From: Rhodococcus pseudokoreensis
GTDB taxonomy: Bacteria; Actinomycetota; Actinomycetes; Mycobacteriales; Mycobacteriaceae
Direction: 5' to 3'
Length of the DNA stretch: 64,000 bases
Assembly: GCF_017068395.1 (NCBI RefSeq)
Contig: NZ_CP070619.1
Coordinates: 744,001-808,000 of the forward strand
Shown: positions 22,866 through 32,191 of the stretch, piece after piece
Position numbering within the stretch: the stretch's first letter is position 1
Layout: every line of letters begins with the position of its first letter
Made by a program: the position numbers and the translations under genes
The notes under the pieces: generated by a model
Database searches by the model: none
What the model saw: the letters and a program-made list of their open reading frames with translations, nothing else
Told to the model about the DNA's origin: nothing

Positions 22866-23636
22866 ATGCGCACCACCGCCGCCGTTCTCGGCCTCCTGAC
22901 GTTCGCCTCGCTCACCGCCTGCGGCGGCGATGCGCAGACCGAGGCTCAGGACCCGACCGGCCGCACGTTCGTTTCCACCTCCGTCGAGGGCGAGCCCATT
23001 CCCGGCGGCGGTCCGCTCGTGCTCGGGTTCACCGACCCCGGGCGACTGTCCGTCGACGCCGGATGCAATCAGGGCAGCGCCGACGTCGACCTGTCCGACG
23101 GAAAGATCGTGACGGGGCCGCTCGCCATGACGCTGATGGCGTGCCCCGGTGAGGCGGCAGGATCCGACGCCTGGGCGGCGGCCCTGCTGGACGCGCAACC
23201 GAATTGGACCCTCGGCGGCGACACGCTCACCCTCACCACCCCCTCCGCTTCGGTGACGCTGACCGACGAGAAGGTCGTCCGGCCGGACCGGCCCGTCGTC
23301 GGGACCACGTGGACGGTGACCGCGCTGATCAGTCCGGACGCGGTCACCACAACGGAAGCGCTGGAGCGGACGGCACCGCAGTTGCTGATCGCAGGCGACG
23401 GCTCGGCGTCCGGTTTCACCGGCTGCAACCGGATGACCGGGACCGCGGACGTGCAGCCGAGTTCGATCACGTTCGGGTCGTGGGCCACCACCCGGATGGC
23501 GTGTCCGCCGGACGAGTCCGAGGTGGAGCGCGCGGTCCTCGCGGCACTGACCGGGGAGACGGGCTACACCGTCAGCTCGGATTCGCTGCGCCTCGTCGAC
23601 GGCGCCGGGACCGGGCTGGAACTGCGGGCGAGCTAG
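22866..23636 (+). CDS. Lipoprotein with two META (HslJ-like) domains
   Basis: This 256-residue exported lipoprotein has lipobox LTAC (Cys19). Two META repeats follow, each with the conserved glycine-cysteine-asparagine turn: DAGCNQGSADV near residue 67 and FTGCNRMTGTADV near 183, and each with a later Met-Ala-Cys (LMACPGEA, TRMACPPDE). META proteins such as HslJ are linked to stress or drug resistance in enterobacteria, with no known reaction. Its TAG stop overlaps that of the opposite nucleosidase gene (shared CTAG). Confidence 0.8.
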   Translation: MRTTAAVLGLLTFASLTACGGDAQTEAQDPTGRTFVSTSVEGEPIPGGGPLVLGFTDPGRLSVDAGCNQGSADVDLSDGKIVTGPLAMTLMACPGEAAGSDAWAAALLDAQPNWTLGGDTLTLTTPSASVTLTDEKVVRPDRPVVGTTWTVTALISPDAVTTTEALERTAPQLLIAGDGSASGFTGCNRMTGTADVQPSSITFGSWATTRMACPPDESEVERAVLAALTGETGYTVSSDSLRLVDGAGTGLELRAS

Positions 23637-24184
23637 AGCGCTGCCAGCCAGCGCCCGAGTTCGCGGGCGCTCGCATCGATCCGGGCGGGCCAGTCCAGTG
23701 CCGAGTCGTCGGCGGTGTCGCTGACGTGCTTGACGAGCCTGCACCGGGCACCGCCGCGGGCACTGGCGTAGGCGACGGCGAACCCTTCCATGTCGACGAG
23801 GTCGGCCCGGCGGGCGAGTTCGTCGCGCACGCCGACGTCGGACACGAACAGATCTCCGGTGGCCAGCACGGAACCGTCGCCGTCGGGCAGGGCGAGGACA
23901 TCGGCCACCTCGTGCCCGAGCGCCCGGATGGCGTCGCCGCTGATGTCGTGGTTCAGGACGGTCGACGGCGTGAACAGCCCGCTGTGATGCTCGTGCAGCG
24001 CGCCCGCGGTGCCGATGTTGACGACGAGCGGCTTGGCCGTTCGCGGGTAGTCGGCGAGCGCGGACGCCACGGCCACGGCGGCACTCACCTTGCCGATCCC
24101 GGTGATCAGGACCTCGAACTCGGACGGGACGTGCACTGCCTCCGCCTTGGTCGCGCTGACCACCAGAACGTCCGATCTACTCAT
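23633..24184 (-). CDS. Nucleosidase / nucleoside phosphorylase-like protein
   Basis: This 183-residue protein has the PNP/UDP fold of MTA/SAH nucleosidases in a compact form. Visible motifs are LITGIGKVSAAVAVA, VVNIGTAGALHEHHSG and the substrate-binding LVDMEGFAVAYASA with the catalytic-region KHVSDTADDSALDW. It probably cleaves the glycosidic bond of a purine nucleoside, perhaps methylthioadenosine or S-adenosylhomocysteine; the exact substrate is inference. It ends on the META lipoprotein gene with a 4-bp overlap. Confidence 0.75.
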   Translation of the reverse strand: MSRSDVLVVSATKAEAVHVPSEFEVLITGIGKVSAAVAVASALADYPRTAKPLVVNIGTAGALHEHHSGLFTPSTVLNHDISGDAIRALGHEVADVLALPDGDGSVLATGDLFVSDVGVRDELARRADLVDMEGFAVAYASARGGARCRLVKHVSDTADDSALDWPARIDASARELGRWLAAL

Positions 24185-24234
24185 GCGCGGAACCGTACCC
24201 TGCGCCCGTCAGGGGCACTCGCTAGAGTTCTGGC

Positions 24235-25074
24235 ATGGCGAATCTACGTGCGCAGATCCTCGAGGAACTCGGTGCCCGGCCCACCATCGACGCGGCCGAC
24301 GAGATCCGCAAACGTGTTCAGTTCCTCAAGGACTACCTGCTGTCGACCCCGGCCAAAGGTTTCGTCCTGGGTATCAGCGGCGGTCAGGACAGCACCCTCA
24401 CCGGACGCCTCGCCCAGCTCGCGGCGAGCGAATTGCGCGAGGAGGGCCACGACGCCGAGTTCGTCGCCGTGCGGCTGCCCTACGGCACCCAGGCCGACGA
24501 GTCCGACGCGCAGATCTCCCTCGACTTCATCAAGCCCGACCGGTCGGTGGTCGTCAACGTGAAGCCCGGCGCGGACGCGACCGCGAAGGAGTCCTCCGAG
24601 GCGCTGCGCGACATCATCGGCGACGGCGGCGAACTCCGCGACTTCGTCCGCGGCAACATCAAGGCCCGCGAGCGCATGGTGATCCAGTATTCGATCGCCG
24701 GTCAGCTCGGGTATCTGGTCGTCGGCACCGACCATGCCGCCGAGGCGATCACCGGTTTCTTCACCAAGTTCGGCGACGGCGGCGTGGACGTCACTCCTCT
24801 GACGGGGCTGTCCAAGCGTCAGGGCGCCGCGCTGCTCCGCGAACTCGGCGCACCCGAGAGCACGTGGAAGAAGGTTCCCACCGCCGACCTCGAGGACGAT
24901 CGTCCCGCACTCCCCGACGAGGAGGCGCTGGGCCTGACGTACGCGCAGATCGACGACTACCTCGAGGGCAAGGACGTCCCGGACGCCGTGGCCGAGAAGC
25001 TCGAGGCGATGTTCCTGAATACCCGCCACAAGCGCACGGTCCCGGTGACCCCGCTCGACACGTGGTGGCGGTGA
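24235..25074 (+). CDS. nadE: NH3-dependent NAD+ synthetase
   Basis: This 279-residue enzyme amidates deamido-NAD. It has the ATP-pyrophosphatase P-loop [16 protein letters not shown] (about residues 44-58), [20 protein letters not shown] and the C-terminal [10 protein letters not shown]. It lacks the N-terminal nitrilase (glutaminase) domain that M. tuberculosis NadE has, so it is the short, ammonia-using form. The next gene follows four bases past its stop. Confidence 0.93.
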   Translation: MANLRAQILEELGARPTIDAADEIRKRVQFLKDYLLSTPAKGFVLGISGGQDSTLTGRLAQLAASELREEGHDAEFVAVRLPYGTQADESDAQISLDFIKPDRSVVVNVKPGADATAKESSEALRDIIGDGGELRDFVRGNIKARERMVIQYSIAGQLGYLVVGTDHAAEAITGFFTKFGDGGVDVTPLTGLSKRQGAALLRELGAPESTWKKVPTADLEDDRPALPDEEALGLTYAQIDDYLEGKDVPDAVAEKLEAMFLNTRHKRTVPVTPLDTWWR

Positions 25075-25078
25075 CCCG

Positions 25079-25855
25079 GTGGTCCAGGCGCTGGTCGCGG
25101 GCGGTACCGGCACTGCAGGCCGGCAGGTGGTCAAGGAGTTCCTCGCCCGCGGTCACTCCGTCCGGGTCCTGACCCGGCACGGCGGGGCGCCGGGTACCGA
25201 GATCGCGCATTTCCACGGTGATCTCGTCACCGGCGACGGCCTCGCCGAGGCGCTCGACGGTGTCGACGTCGTGGTCGACACCACCGACGGCAAGACCAAG
25301 GGCACCCGGGCGGTGCTGGAGAAGGGCTCCGAGAACCTGCTCGCCACCGCGGACGGCGCGGGAGTCCGACGCGCCGTCCTCCTCTCCATCGTCAACGTCG
25401 ACCTGGCCGAATTCGCCTATTACCAGTCGAAGCGCACCCAGGAGCGGGTCTACGACAGTGCTGCGATCGAGACGGTGATCGTGCGGGCGACCCAGTTCCA
25501 CGACTTCATTCCCATGATCGCGAAGCCGGCGAGCCGGGTGGGACTGATCCCGGCCTTCTCGAAGACGAGCTTTCAGACCATCGACACGAGGGACGTCGCG
25601 ACCGCCCTGGTCGACGCCGCCCTGGCCACCGAACCGGCGCCGGAGGGGCCGATCACCATCGGCGGCCCGGAGGTGCGCACGGCCCGCGATCTGACGACGG
25701 CGTGGAAGAAGGCCACCGGGACGCACGGGTTCGTCGTGAATGTTCCGCTTCCCGGCGCGCTGGGGCAGTTCCTGCGGAACGGGTCGAACCTGGTGCCCGA
25801 CAATCGGTTCGGAACGATCACCTTCGACCGGTGGCTGGCCGAGTCCGTCCACTGA
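25079..25855 (+). CDS. NmrA-like / atypical SDR NAD(P)-binding protein
   Basis: This 258-residue Rossmann-fold protein has the nucleotide-binding motif VAGGTGTAGRQVVKEFLARG at the very N-terminus and the SDR-like Y-x-x-x-K in YYQSKRTQE. It belongs to the NmrA/HSCARG or extended SDR group that includes redox sensors and epimerase-like enzymes; no substrate is evident. The GTG start at 25079 lies five bases after the nadE stop, so the pair is an operon and the protein could sense or use the NAD(P) pool, which is inference. Confidence 0.78.
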   Translation: MVQALVAGGTGTAGRQVVKEFLARGHSVRVLTRHGGAPGTEIAHFHGDLVTGDGLAEALDGVDVVVDTTDGKTKGTRAVLEKGSENLLATADGAGVRRAVLLSIVNVDLAEFAYYQSKRTQERVYDSAAIETVIVRATQFHDFIPMIAKPASRVGLIPAFSKTSFQTIDTRDVATALVDAALATEPAPEGPITIGGPEVRTARDLTTAWKKATGTHGFVVNVPLPGALGQFLRNGSNLVPDNRFGTITFDRWLAESVH

Positions 25856-25875
25856 ACGGCCCGGCGGACAGCGGG

Positions 25876-26133
25876 CTAGCCGCCGGCAAACGGCGGCAGC
25901 ACGTCCACCTGTGCCCCGGCGGTGCGCGTCAGATCGCGGGTCAACTCGGAGTCCACCAGGAAGGCGGAGACCGACAGCACCTGCTGCATGCCGGGACCGT
26001 ACTTGGTGAGGAGAAGGTCCTTCACCTGGCCGAGATTTGCGGTGGCCGGGAGGTCGAGGGTCTCCTTGGTGCAGCCCGCCGCGTCGGCGGCGGCCGCGAA
26101 ATACCGAACCGAAATGCCCGTCACGTCAACCAC
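25876..26133 (-). CDS. moaD: Molybdopterin synthase small subunit
   Basis: This 85-residue ubiquitin-like sulphur carrier ends in the required Gly-Gly (LPPFAGG), whose thiocarboxylate donates sulphur for molybdopterin. It begins at GTG 26133, with GGGAG six bases upstream, inside the last codons of moaA (8-nt overlap). The fold is supported by [14 protein letters not shown] and [14 protein letters not shown]. Its partner MoaE is encoded at 29448. Confidence 0.88.
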   Translation of the reverse strand: MVDVTGISVRYFAAAADAAGCTKETLDLPATANLGQVKDLLLTKYGPGMQQVLSVSAFLVDSELTRDLTRTAGAQVDVLPPFAGG

Positions 26134-27181
26134 CGATTGCTCCCATGCTGCGTTGCGGCGGGGCGAAGCCGTCCGCGTTGATTCCGTGGCCTGCCCACTT
26201 GTTCCACATCGCGCCGCGCCACAAGTTCGCCAGATCCTCGTCGCCCGCACCCGACCGCAGTGCCGACCGCAGGTCGATCTCCTGATCACTGAACAGGCAC
26301 GAACGTACCGTTCCCTCGGCGGTGAGGCGGGTGCGGTCACAGTCGGAGCAGAACGACCGGGTGACGGACGCGATGATTCCGACCGTGGCCGGTCCGCCGT
26401 CGACGAGCCATTCCTCGGCGGGCGCCGACGGGTCTTCCCTCCCGTGTTCGGTGAGCGTGAACCGCTCGCCGAGGACGGCCAGTAACCGGTCGGCGGTGAC
26501 CATGTTGTCGCGGGCCCACTCGTGATCGGCGTCGAGCGGCATCTCCTCGATGAACCGCAGCGTGACGCCCTCGCTCAGGCACCATTCCAGGAGATCGGCC
26601 GCTCCGCTGAGCGTTTCGGGCATCAGCACCGCATTGATCTTCATCGGCGCCAGTCCGGCCCGGGCGGCGGCACGGATACCAGCCATCACCGACGGCAGAC
26701 GGTCACGCCTGGTCAGTCTCGCGAAGTGCGCACGATCGACCGAATCGAGGGAGACGTTGACCCGTGTCAGTCCGGCGCGGGCGAGCCCGGCCGCGCGGTG
26801 CTCGAGACCGACGGCGTTCGTGGTCATCGCGAGCGGAATCCCCGGCACCCGCTCGGCGCATCCGGCGATCATCTGCTCGAGATCCACCCGCATCAGCGGT
26901 TCACCCCCGGTGAACCGGACCTCGCGCACACCGAGTCGGTGGACCGCGATGTCGACGAGCCTGACGATCTCGCCTGCGGTGAGGAGATTCTGCGCCGGAA
27001 TCGCGGGCAGGCCCTCCTCGGGCATGCAGTACGTGCAGCGCAGCGAACACTTCTCGGTGATCGACACCCGCAGGTCCCGCGCGACGCGGCCGAACCGGTC
27101 GACCAGCTGGTCGACGTCCGGTCTGCCGTCGAGCGAGACCGACGACCGGACGGTCGGGATCCCCATCTCCACCGTCGTCAT
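26126..27181 (-). CDS. moaA: GTP 3',8-cyclase
   Basis: This 351-residue radical-SAM enzyme performs the first step of molybdenum cofactor synthesis. The N-terminal cluster is CSLRCTYC within [18 protein letters not shown], the SAM-binding GGEP is in [11 protein letters not shown], the second cluster is [18 protein letters not shown], and the chain ends in the essential Gly-Gly (AIGG). The start is ATG 27181. It is transcribed with moaD and diverges from moeA across a 118-nt promoter region. Confidence 0.95.
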   Translation of the reverse strand: MTTVEMGIPTVRSSVSLDGRPDVDQLVDRFGRVARDLRVSITEKCSLRCTYCMPEEGLPAIPAQNLLTAGEIVRLVDIAVHRLGVREVRFTGGEPLMRVDLEQMIAGCAERVPGIPLAMTTNAVGLEHRAAGLARAGLTRVNVSLDSVDRAHFARLTRRDRLPSVMAGIRAAARAGLAPMKINAVLMPETLSGAADLLEWCLSEGVTLRFIEEMPLDADHEWARDNMVTADRLLAVLGERFTLTEHGREDPSAPAEEWLVDGGPATVGIIASVTRSFCSDCDRTRLTAEGTVRSCLFSDQEIDLRSALRSGAGDEDLANLWRGAMWNKWAGHGINADGFAPPQRSMGAIGG

Positions 27182-27299
27182 CGAGTTGCCTTTCCCTGCA
27201 TCTGTCCAGTATGCCGCGCGGGGGTGAGCGTTGTCCGACGCGGTGCCGTCACTCCGCCGTGAGGTGCCTAGGATTGGTGACCATGGCCGGAGGAATATC

Positions 27300-28484
27300 G
27301 TGACCGCACGCTCTGTGGAGCAGCACGCCCAGCACGTCGCCGGACTGCTCGCGCCGCTGCACGAGCGCCCGGCCGAGGAGATCCCGCTCGGCGAGGCACT
27401 CGGGCGCGCCCTGGCCGCCGACGTCCACTCGCCCGTCGACCTGCCGTTGTTCCGGAATTCGCAGATGGACGGATACGCGGTCGACGCCGCCTCCGTCGCG
27501 TCCATCCCGGCGGTGCTGCCGGTGCGGGGCGTGATCGCCGCGGGACCGGCGGGCACCACCACCCACACACCCGGGACCGCCTACCGGATCATGACCGGTG
27601 CGCCGATCCCCGAGGGCGCCGACGCGATCGTCCCGGTCGAGGACACCGAGGCCGCGGACGGACAGGTGCGCATCGAACGCTCGCGCACCGCAGGCGAGTT
27701 CGTGCGCGAGCGCGGCAGCGACGTCCGTGAGGGCATGCTCCTGCTGCCCGCGGGCAGTGTGCTCGCCGCCCGGCACATCGCCGTCCTCGCCGCCGTCGGC
27801 CTGCAGCGCGTCCCGGTGCGCCCGCGCCCGCGCATCGCCGTGATCACCACGGGAGCCGAACTGGTGGACGCCGGAACGACGCTGCACCCCGGAGAGATCT
27901 ACGACTCCAACGGAATCGCCCTCGCGTCGAGCGCCAGGGCCAACGGCGCCGAGGTCGTCTCGATCGCGCGCAGCGGCGACGACCCGGCCGAGTTCCGCAC
28001 CCTGCTCGCGGAGGCGACCACCACGGCCGATCTCGTCCTCACCTCCGGCGGGGTGTCGATGGGCGACTTCGAGGTGGTCAAGGAGACGCTCTCACCGCTC
28101 GGCGGGCACTTCGGTCACGTCGCGATGCAACCGGGCGGCCCACAGGGCACCGCCGTCGTGGACGGCACGCCCGTCCTCAACTTTCCGGGGAACCCGGTCA
28201 GCACCCTCATCTCGTTCGAGGTGTTCGCGCGTCCCGAGATCCGGCGCGCGGCCGGGCTCCCCCCGACGGAACCCGAGGAACTGCCGCTCGCCGCGGCCGT
28301 CACCTCCATTCCCGGCAAGCGGCAGTTCCTCCGGGCACGCCGCACCGACGCCGGAGTCGAACTCGTGTCCGGCCCCGGCTCCCACCTCGTCGCCGCGATG
28401 GCGTGGGCGGACGTCCTCCTCGACGTTCCCGCCGACGTCACCTCGCTCGACGCCGGCCAACTCGTGAAGGTGATCCCCCTATGA
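27300..28484 (+). CDS. moeA: Molybdopterin molybdenumtransferase
   Basis: This 394-residue protein inserts molybdate into adenylylated molybdopterin. It shows [11 protein letters not shown] near residue 50, the MoCF-binding domain [14 protein letters not shown], the site [15 protein letters not shown] and the metal-site [17 protein letters not shown]. The GTG at 27300 has GGAGGAA directly upstream. Its stop overlaps the next ATG (ATGA), so moeA, moaC/mog and moaE form one coupled operon. Confidence 0.94.
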   Translation: MTARSVEQHAQHVAGLLAPLHERPAEEIPLGEALGRALAADVHSPVDLPLFRNSQMDGYAVDAASVASIPAVLPVRGVIAAGPAGTTTHTPGTAYRIMTGAPIPEGADAIVPVEDTEAADGQVRIERSRTAGEFVRERGSDVREGMLLLPAGSVLAARHIAVLAAVGLQRVPVRPRPRIAVITTGAELVDAGTTLHPGEIYDSNGIALASSARANGAEVVSIARSGDDPAEFRTLLAEATTTADLVLTSGGVSMGDFEVVKETLSPLGGHFGHVAMQPGGPQGTAVVDGTPVLNFPGNPVSTLISFEVFARPEIRRAAGLPPTEPEELPLAAAVTSIPGKRQFLRARRTDAGVELVSGPGSHLVAAMAWADVLLDVPADVTSLDAGQLVKVIPL

Positions 28485-29455
28485 GCGACCTGACGCACCT
28501 CGACAGCGAGGGCCGCGCGCGCATGGTCGACGTGAGCGCGAAAGCGGACACGACCCGAACGGCGGTCGCCGCCGGGCAATTGATCACCACCCCCGCGGTG
28601 ATCGAACTGGTCCGGGCCGACGACCTGCCCAAGGCCGACGTTCTCGCGACGGCCCGGATCGCCGGGATCTCCGGGGCGAAGAAGACGTCCGAGCTGATTC
28701 CGCTGTGCCATCAGCTCGCGCTGTCGTCGGTGAAGCTGGAGTTCGGGTTCACCGAGAATGCGATCACGATCGAGGCCACCGCGAAGACGAAGGGCCCGAC
28801 CGGCGTCGAGATGGAGGCGCTCACCGCCGTGGCGGTGGCCGGATTGACGTTGCACGACATGGTGAAAGCCGTCGATCCCGCCGCGACGCTGGACGGCGTC
28901 CGGCTGCTCACCAAGGACGGCGGCAAACGCGGACACTGGACGCGTGAGCAGCAAAACACCGGAACTCCCACGGTGACAGCGCGATCCGCGGCCGTCCTCG
29001 TCGCCTCGACCGGCGGGGCGAAGGGCACGCGAGAGGACACGACCGGCCCGGTGATCGCCGCATGGCTCGAGGAACGTGGCTTCACCACCCGGGGTCCGCT
29101 GGTCTACGCGGACGCGGACATCGCGGCCGGCCTCGCCGACGCCCTGTCCGGGAACCCGGCACTGATCATCAGCACCGGCGGCACCGGGGTCTCCCCCACG
29201 GACGCGACCCCGGAGGCCACCCGCGCGGTGCTCGACCGCGAACTGCCCGGCGTCGCCGACGCCATCCGGAACCGCGGCACGGAGGTGACCCCGCACGCCT
29301 CGCTGAGCCGCGGACTCGCGGGTGTGGCGAACGGCACAGTCGTCGTGAATCTCCCCGGCTCGCCGGGCGGGGTCAAGGACGGATTGTCCGTCCTCGACCC
29401 CATCGTCGATCATCTTCTCGCTCAGGTCGCAGGTGGAGGTATGCACGATGCCTGA
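28481..29455 (+). CDS. Fused MoaC-Mog: cyclic pyranopterin synthase / molybdopterin adenylyltransferase
   Basis: This 324-residue protein joins two enzymes. Residues ~1-158 are MoaC, with IPLCHQLALSSV and the KDGGKRGHWTR end and the metal/active-site Lys and His. Residues ~165-315 are a MogA/MoaB domain with LVASTGGAKGTREDTTGP, LIISTGGTGVSPTDATPEAT and NLPGSPGGVKDGL. Together they act before and after MPT synthase, so the fusion joins non-adjacent steps. Such fusions are known in actinobacteria; M. tuberculosis has separate moaC2 and mog. Confidence 0.93.
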   Translation: MSDLTHLDSEGRARMVDVSAKADTTRTAVAAGQLITTPAVIELVRADDLPKADVLATARIAGISGAKKTSELIPLCHQLALSSVKLEFGFTENAITIEATAKTKGPTGVEMEALTAVAVAGLTLHDMVKAVDPAATLDGVRLLTKDGGKRGHWTREQQNTGTPTVTARSAAVLVASTGGAKGTREDTTGPVIAAWLEERGFTTRGPLVYADADIAAGLADALSGNPALIISTGGTGVSPTDATPEATRAVLDRELPGVADAIRNRGTEVTPHASLSRGLAGVANGTVVVNLPGSPGGVKDGLSVLDPIVDHLLAQVAGGGMHDA

Positions 29456-29861
29456 CATTCTCGCCCAGATCTCGGATCAGCCGCTCGATCCCGCCGTCGT
29501 CGACGCGGCCGTGGCCGGACCCGAATACGGCGCCGTCGTCGTGTTCACCGGCGTCGTCCGCAATCACGATGGCGGACAATCGGTCTCGGCACTCGAATAC
29601 CAGTCGCACCCGGACGCCGAACGCTTCCTGCGCACCGTCTGCGAGGAGGTCGTGGCCTCGTCCGGACTCCCCGTCGCGGCCATCCACCGGGTCGGATCCC
29701 TCACCGTCGGCGACCTCGCGGTGGTCGCCGCGGTCGCCGCTCCCCACCGCGCCGAGGCGTTCACCACGTGCGCCGAACTGGTGGAGCGCATCAAGCACGA
29801 GGTACCCATCTGGAAGCGGCAGAAATTCGCCGACGGGGCGTCCGAATGGGTCGGTCTGTGA
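29448..29861 (+). CDS. moaE: Molybdopterin synthase large subunit
   Basis: This 137-residue catalytic subunit transfers sulphur from MoaD thiocarboxylate to the pterin precursor. It shows VVVFTGVVRNHDGG, the signature LEYQSHPDAERFLR, AAIHRVGSLTVGD and the active-site lysine region EVPIWKRQKFADG. The ATG at 29448 overlaps the end of the moaC-mog gene by 8 nt and has GGAGG eight bases upstream. It is the last gene of the moeA operon. Confidence 0.93.
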   Translation: MPDILAQISDQPLDPAVVDAAVAGPEYGAVVVFTGVVRNHDGGQSVSALEYQSHPDAERFLRTVCEEVVASSGLPVAAIHRVGSLTVGDLAVVAAVAAPHRAEAFTTCAELVERIKHEVPIWKRQKFADGASEWVGL

Positions 29862-30113
29862 CTCCTCGGTCGGACCGCTCGGCCGCCACCAGGTAGACTC
29901 GCCATTACTAGATGACCACGACGGTCATCCAGCGTCGTAGAACGCATTCAGTTCGGTCACCCGAATCCTGTTGGATGTGCACCATCGCATCCGCTCTTCT
30001 TACGGCGAAGAAGCTTGCCGACCGGCAACGCCGCCAACCTGTGCTCGAGCTCCGACGGAGACCTTCCGTATCGGCCCTCCGGGCACAACCCTGTGCTCGA
30101 AAGGCCTGACCAC
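29862..30113 (+). other. Long leader of the RhlE helicase with a possible 65-codon upstream frame
   Basis: About 250 nt separate moaE from the helicase start. The region holds a perfect 7-bp hairpin GATGACC-ACGAC-GGTCATC (29911-29929) and smaller hairpins TTCTT/GAAGAA and TTGCC/GGCAA near 30000-30035. An open frame from ATG 29912 to TGA 30109 (65 codons, basic, with a SCWMC motif) ends five bases before the helicase start. It has no clear ribosome site and may be a leader peptide or chance. DEAD-box helicase genes often have long regulatory leaders; the role here is inferred. Confidence 0.4.
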
Positions 30114-31535
30114 TTGTCTGACACGAATACCCCCGACACGACGTTCGCCGCGCTCGGTGTCCGCGAACCGCTGGTGAAAGCACTCGCCGACAAGGGGATC
30201 ACCTCCCCGTTCCCCATCCAGGTCGACACCCTCCCCGACACGCTGTCGGGACGCGACGTGCTCGGCCGCGGCAAGACGGGCAGCGGCAAGACGCTGGCCT
30301 TCTCCATTCCGATGGTGTCCCGCCTCGCGGGTGAGCTGTCCGGCGGAAAGCGCCGCCCGGGCCGCCCGGTGGGTCTGATCCTCGCCCCCACCCGTGAGCT
30401 CGCGACGCAGATCACCGCGACCCTCGAGCCCCTCGCAGCCGCGTACGACCTGCGGGTCACCACCATCTTCGGTGGCGTCTCCCAGAACCGTCAGGTGAGC
30501 GCCCTCAAGGCGGGCGTCGACATCGTCGTCGCGTGCCCCGGACGGCTCGAAGACCTGATGAAGCAGAAGTTCGTGAGCCTCGACGCCGTCGAGATCACCG
30601 TGCTCGACGAGGCCGATCACATGGCCGACCTCGGCTTCCTGCCCGTCGTCACCCGCATCCTCACCGCGACCCCCCAGCAGGGGCAGCGGCTGCTGTTCTC
30701 CGCCACCCTGGACAACGGCGTCGACAAGCTCGTGAAGCGCTTCCTGAAGAACGAAGTGCTGCACTCGGTCGACGAGGCGAACTCACCCGTCGCCGCCATG
30801 ACGCACCACGTGTTCGACGTGGACGGCGTCGAGGCCAAGCGCAAGCTGGTCGAGCGGCTGGCATCCGGCACCGGACGCCGGATCCTGTTCATGCGCACCA
30901 AGCACCAGGCCCGCAAGCTGGCCCGTCAGCTCACCGAGGCGGGAATCCCCTCGGTCGACCTGCACGGCAACCTGTCGCAGGCGGCCCGCGACCGCAACCT
31001 CGCCTCCTTCTCTGCCGGTGAGGCACGCGTGCTGGTGGCCACCGACGTCGCGGCGCGCGGCGTCCACGTCGACGACGTCCAGTTGGTCGTCCACGTCGAT
31101 CCGCCCGCCGAGCACAAGGCCTACCTGCACCGTTCCGGCCGCACCGCCCGTGCGGGCAGCGCAGGCGACGTCGTCACGGTCGTGCTGCCCGAGCAGCGCA
31201 AGGACCTCGCCGTCCTCATGCGCAAGGCCGCGATCAAGGTGACCCCGGTCCGCAGCACCGCGGACTCCGCACACGTGCTCGACCTGGTCGGCGACATCGC
31301 ACCGCACGTCGCTCCCGCCCCCAAGGCGGCACCGGCGTCGAACGGCGGCGGACGCAACCAGCGGCCGGGCGGCGCCCAGGGCGGCCGCGGCGGTCAGGGC
31401 GGCCGCGCACACGGTCAGGGCGGCGGCGCACGTCGCTCCCGCTCGGGTGGAGCCGGACGCCCCCGCGCAGCCTCCTCCACGGGCGGCGGAACCCGCACGG
31501 CGTCCGCCGGCGGTTCACGCCGCCGTCAGGGCTAG
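30114..31535 (+). CDS. rhlE: DEAD-box RNA helicase, RhlE type
   Basis: This ATP-dependent RNA helicase of about 473 residues has all core motifs: Q motif GITSPFPIQ, motif I GKTGSGKT, PTRELA, DEAD (VLDEADHMADLG), SAT, VATDVAARGVHVDDV and HRSGRTARAG. A Gly/Arg/Gln-rich C-terminal tail of about 80 residues (GGRGGQGGRAHGQGGG) gives RNA affinity. The TTG at 30114 (MSDTNTPDTTF) is the best-placed start, with a GAAAGG site upstream; the frame is open to 30015. Its stop shares CTAG with the opposite bluB stop. Confidence 0.9.
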   Translation: MSDTNTPDTTFAALGVREPLVKALADKGITSPFPIQVDTLPDTLSGRDVLGRGKTGSGKTLAFSIPMVSRLAGELSGGKRRPGRPVGLILAPTRELATQITATLEPLAAAYDLRVTTIFGGVSQNRQVSALKAGVDIVVACPGRLEDLMKQKFVSLDAVEITVLDEADHMADLGFLPVVTRILTATPQQGQRLLFSATLDNGVDKLVKRFLKNEVLHSVDEANSPVAAMTHHVFDVDGVEAKRKLVERLASGTGRRILFMRTKHQARKLARQLTEAGIPSVDLHGNLSQAARDRNLASFSAGEARVLVATDVAARGVHVDDVQLVVHVDPPAEHKAYLHRSGRTARAGSAGDVVTVVLPEQRKDLAVLMRKAAIKVTPVRSTADSAHVLDLVGDIAPHVAPAPKAAPASNGGGRNQRPGGAQGGRGGQGGRAHGQGGGARRSRSGGAGRPRAASSTGGGTRTASAGGSRRRQG

Positions 31536-32191
31536 AACTTCTCGAGGTGGACGGCGTCGGCCAATGGCCGACGCCCCCGCCACCCGAAGCGCTCGAGGTC
31601 CGGCACCTGCTGGAACTCGGCAACCCTCCCCACGCACAGCCACGCGATGGGACGCACCGGCTCGGGGATTCCCAGCAGTTCGGTGAGATAGGGCTCGTCG
31701 TAGAACGACACCCAGCCGACGCCCACGTTCTCGGCGGCCGCGGCGAGCCACAGATTCTGGATCGCGAGCACCGCGGAGAACAGACCCGTGTCGTCGACCG
31801 TGTGCCTGCCGAGGATGTGTTCGCCGCCGCGGCTCCGGTCGTACGTCACGACCACCCCCATGCCGCTTTCGCAGATCCCCTCGATCTTGATGGGATCGAA
31901 CGTCTTCTTCCGGTCTTCGGGCAGCGACTCCGCGAACCGCCTGCGGGCGCCTGCCACGTGGTCGGCGAACGTGGTCAGCGTCCCGGTGTCGCGTACGACG
32001 ACGAAATCCCACGGCTGGGTGTTGCCCACGCTGGGCGCGCAGTGCGCGGCGCCCAGGATGCGGTCGAGAACCTCTTCCGCGATCGGCTCCCCGGTGAACT
32101 CGGCCCGCACGTCGCGGCGGCGGCGGATCGCGTCGTACACCGACAGCGCCGGCTCGGGATTCGTTTCGGGGCTACACGCAGACTCGGTCAC
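31532..32191 (-). CDS. bluB: 5,6-dimethylbenzimidazole synthase
   Basis: This 219-residue flavin-destructase of the nitroreductase fold cuts FMNH2 with oxygen to form the lower ligand of vitamin B12. Features are DAIRRRRDVRAEF at the N-terminus, the CAPSVGNTQPWDFVVV segment, DDTGLFSAVLAIQNLWLAA and GVGWVSFY. The conserved early Asp of BluB is in RRRRDVRAEF. The GTG start overlaps the stop of the CobW-like gene (GTGA), indicating translational coupling. Confidence 0.9.
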   Translation of the reverse strand: MTESACSPETNPEPALSVYDAIRRRRDVRAEFTGEPIAEEVLDRILGAAHCAPSVGNTQPWDFVVVRDTGTLTTFADHVAGARRRFAESLPEDRKKTFDPIKIEGICESGMGVVVTYDRSRGGEHILGRHTVDDTGLFSAVLAIQNLWLAAAAENVGVGWVSFYDEPYLTELLGIPEPVRPIAWLCVGRVAEFQQVPDLERFGWRGRRPLADAVHLEKF

